A stretch of 64,000 nucleotides of DNA, from assembly GCA_039969355.1 (NCBI GenBank), contig JBDVOA010000010.1:248001-312000 (forward strand), in the 5' to 3' direction. The first letter of the stretch is position 1. Each line of letters begins with the position of its first letter. This document shows positions 63,911 to 64,000 of this stretch, in pieces. The DNA is from JL08 sp039969355 (GTDB taxonomy: Bacteria > Pseudomonadota > Alphaproteobacteria > Rhodobacterales > Rhodobacteraceae). The notes beneath the pieces were generated by a model. The model saw only the letters and a list, made by a program, of their open reading frames with translations. It was not told the DNA's origin and did no database searches. Made by a program: the position numbers and the translations under genes.

Positions 63911-64000
63911 AATATCCCCTCTCATGATTGCGCCGCCGATACTCTTCGCCGCCTTTGCGGTGATGGCAGCCGTGGGCATGTTCCGCGATGATCCGGATAC
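63904..64000 (+). CDS. ccmG: Thiol:disulfide interchange protein CcmG/DsbE, N-terminal part
   Basis: Only the first 32 residues are inside the window: MAKISPLMIAPPILFAAFAVMAAVGMFRDDPD, an N-terminal signal anchor followed by the short acidic linker typical of CcmG (HelX in Rhodobacter), which reduces apocytochrome cysteines. Position after ccmD agrees with the ccmABCDG order. The thioredoxin domain lies beyond the edge. Confidence 0.85.

Noticed and set aside
1..64000. tRNA, rRNA, CRISPR arrays, insertion sequences, prophage genes
   Set aside because: None could be recognised by motif, repeat structure or product anywhere in the window.

Overview
The window looks like a chromosomal stretch of a marine Rhodobacterales (Roseobacter-group) alphaproteobacterium. 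The evidence is moderately high G+C, the order dusB-ntrB-ntrC-ntrY-ntrX followed by trkA-trkH-hfq-hflX, a fused ispDF, an ALAS-type hemA (C4 tetrapyrrole pathway), a ccmABCDG cluster, a VPLPA-CTERM protein, and a close homologue of the DMSP lyase DddP. I see no rRNA, tRNA, CRISPR array, insertion sequence or prophage. Almost everything is housekeeping or conserved clade-level gene content.

Layout. 1-6.6 kb: end of a YqaA-like membrane protein gene, lipA, a surface/secreted VPLPA-CTERM protein, a di-haem cytochrome c, hpt with a small membrane protein, a COQ10/RatA-like lipid-binding protein and an MmgE/PrpD protein. 6.6-10.1 kb (minus): ammonium transporter and the overlapping ispDF-pgpA-pncC chain. 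10.3-17.5 kb (plus): the nitrogen-regulation block dusB-ntrBC-ntrYX, in which both response regulators lack a recognisable GAFTGA loop. 18.1-22.7 kb: potassium uptake trkAH, then hfq-hflX. 22.8-31.3 kb: a penicillin-acylase-family hydrolase, a beta-hydroxyacid dehydrogenase, a SYLF lipoprotein, the Tat-exported phosphatase PhoX, hemB and a small membrane protein. 31.3-37 kb: mfd, a secreted small protein and an M20 peptidase.

37-50 kb: hemA with a long leader that carries an 87-bp imperfect palindrome, a perfect FNR-type box and a second palindrome; a RodZ-like HTH protein; ispG; DsbA-like oxidoreductase and M48/TPR protease on the opposite strand; an aminotransferase; cell-wall genes amiC and mrcA; prfB. 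50-57.4 kb (minus): a FABP/nitrobindin-like predicted beta-barrel protein of unknown role, dddP, a TspO-like membrane protein, serS, a membrane-anchored pentapeptide-repeat protein and a trypsin-like protease. 57.6-64 kb (plus): yajC-secD-secF, a TauE/SafE permease, an Mth938-like protein and ccmABCDG, the last gene cut by the window edge.

Themes that tie the genes together are envelope biogenesis (SecDF/YajC, DsbA, Ccm, AmiC, PBP1A), haem supply (hemA, hemB, ccm), nitrogen sensing, and isoprenoid synthesis (ispDF, ispG). I found no obviously new multi-gene system. The places most worth a second look are the dddP leader, the hemA leader, the GAFTGA-less NtrC, the pentapeptide-repeat membrane protein and the FABP-like protein next to dddP. 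Where the first in-frame start was poorly supported I moved gene starts to codons with a ribosome binding site or signal peptide, and say so.
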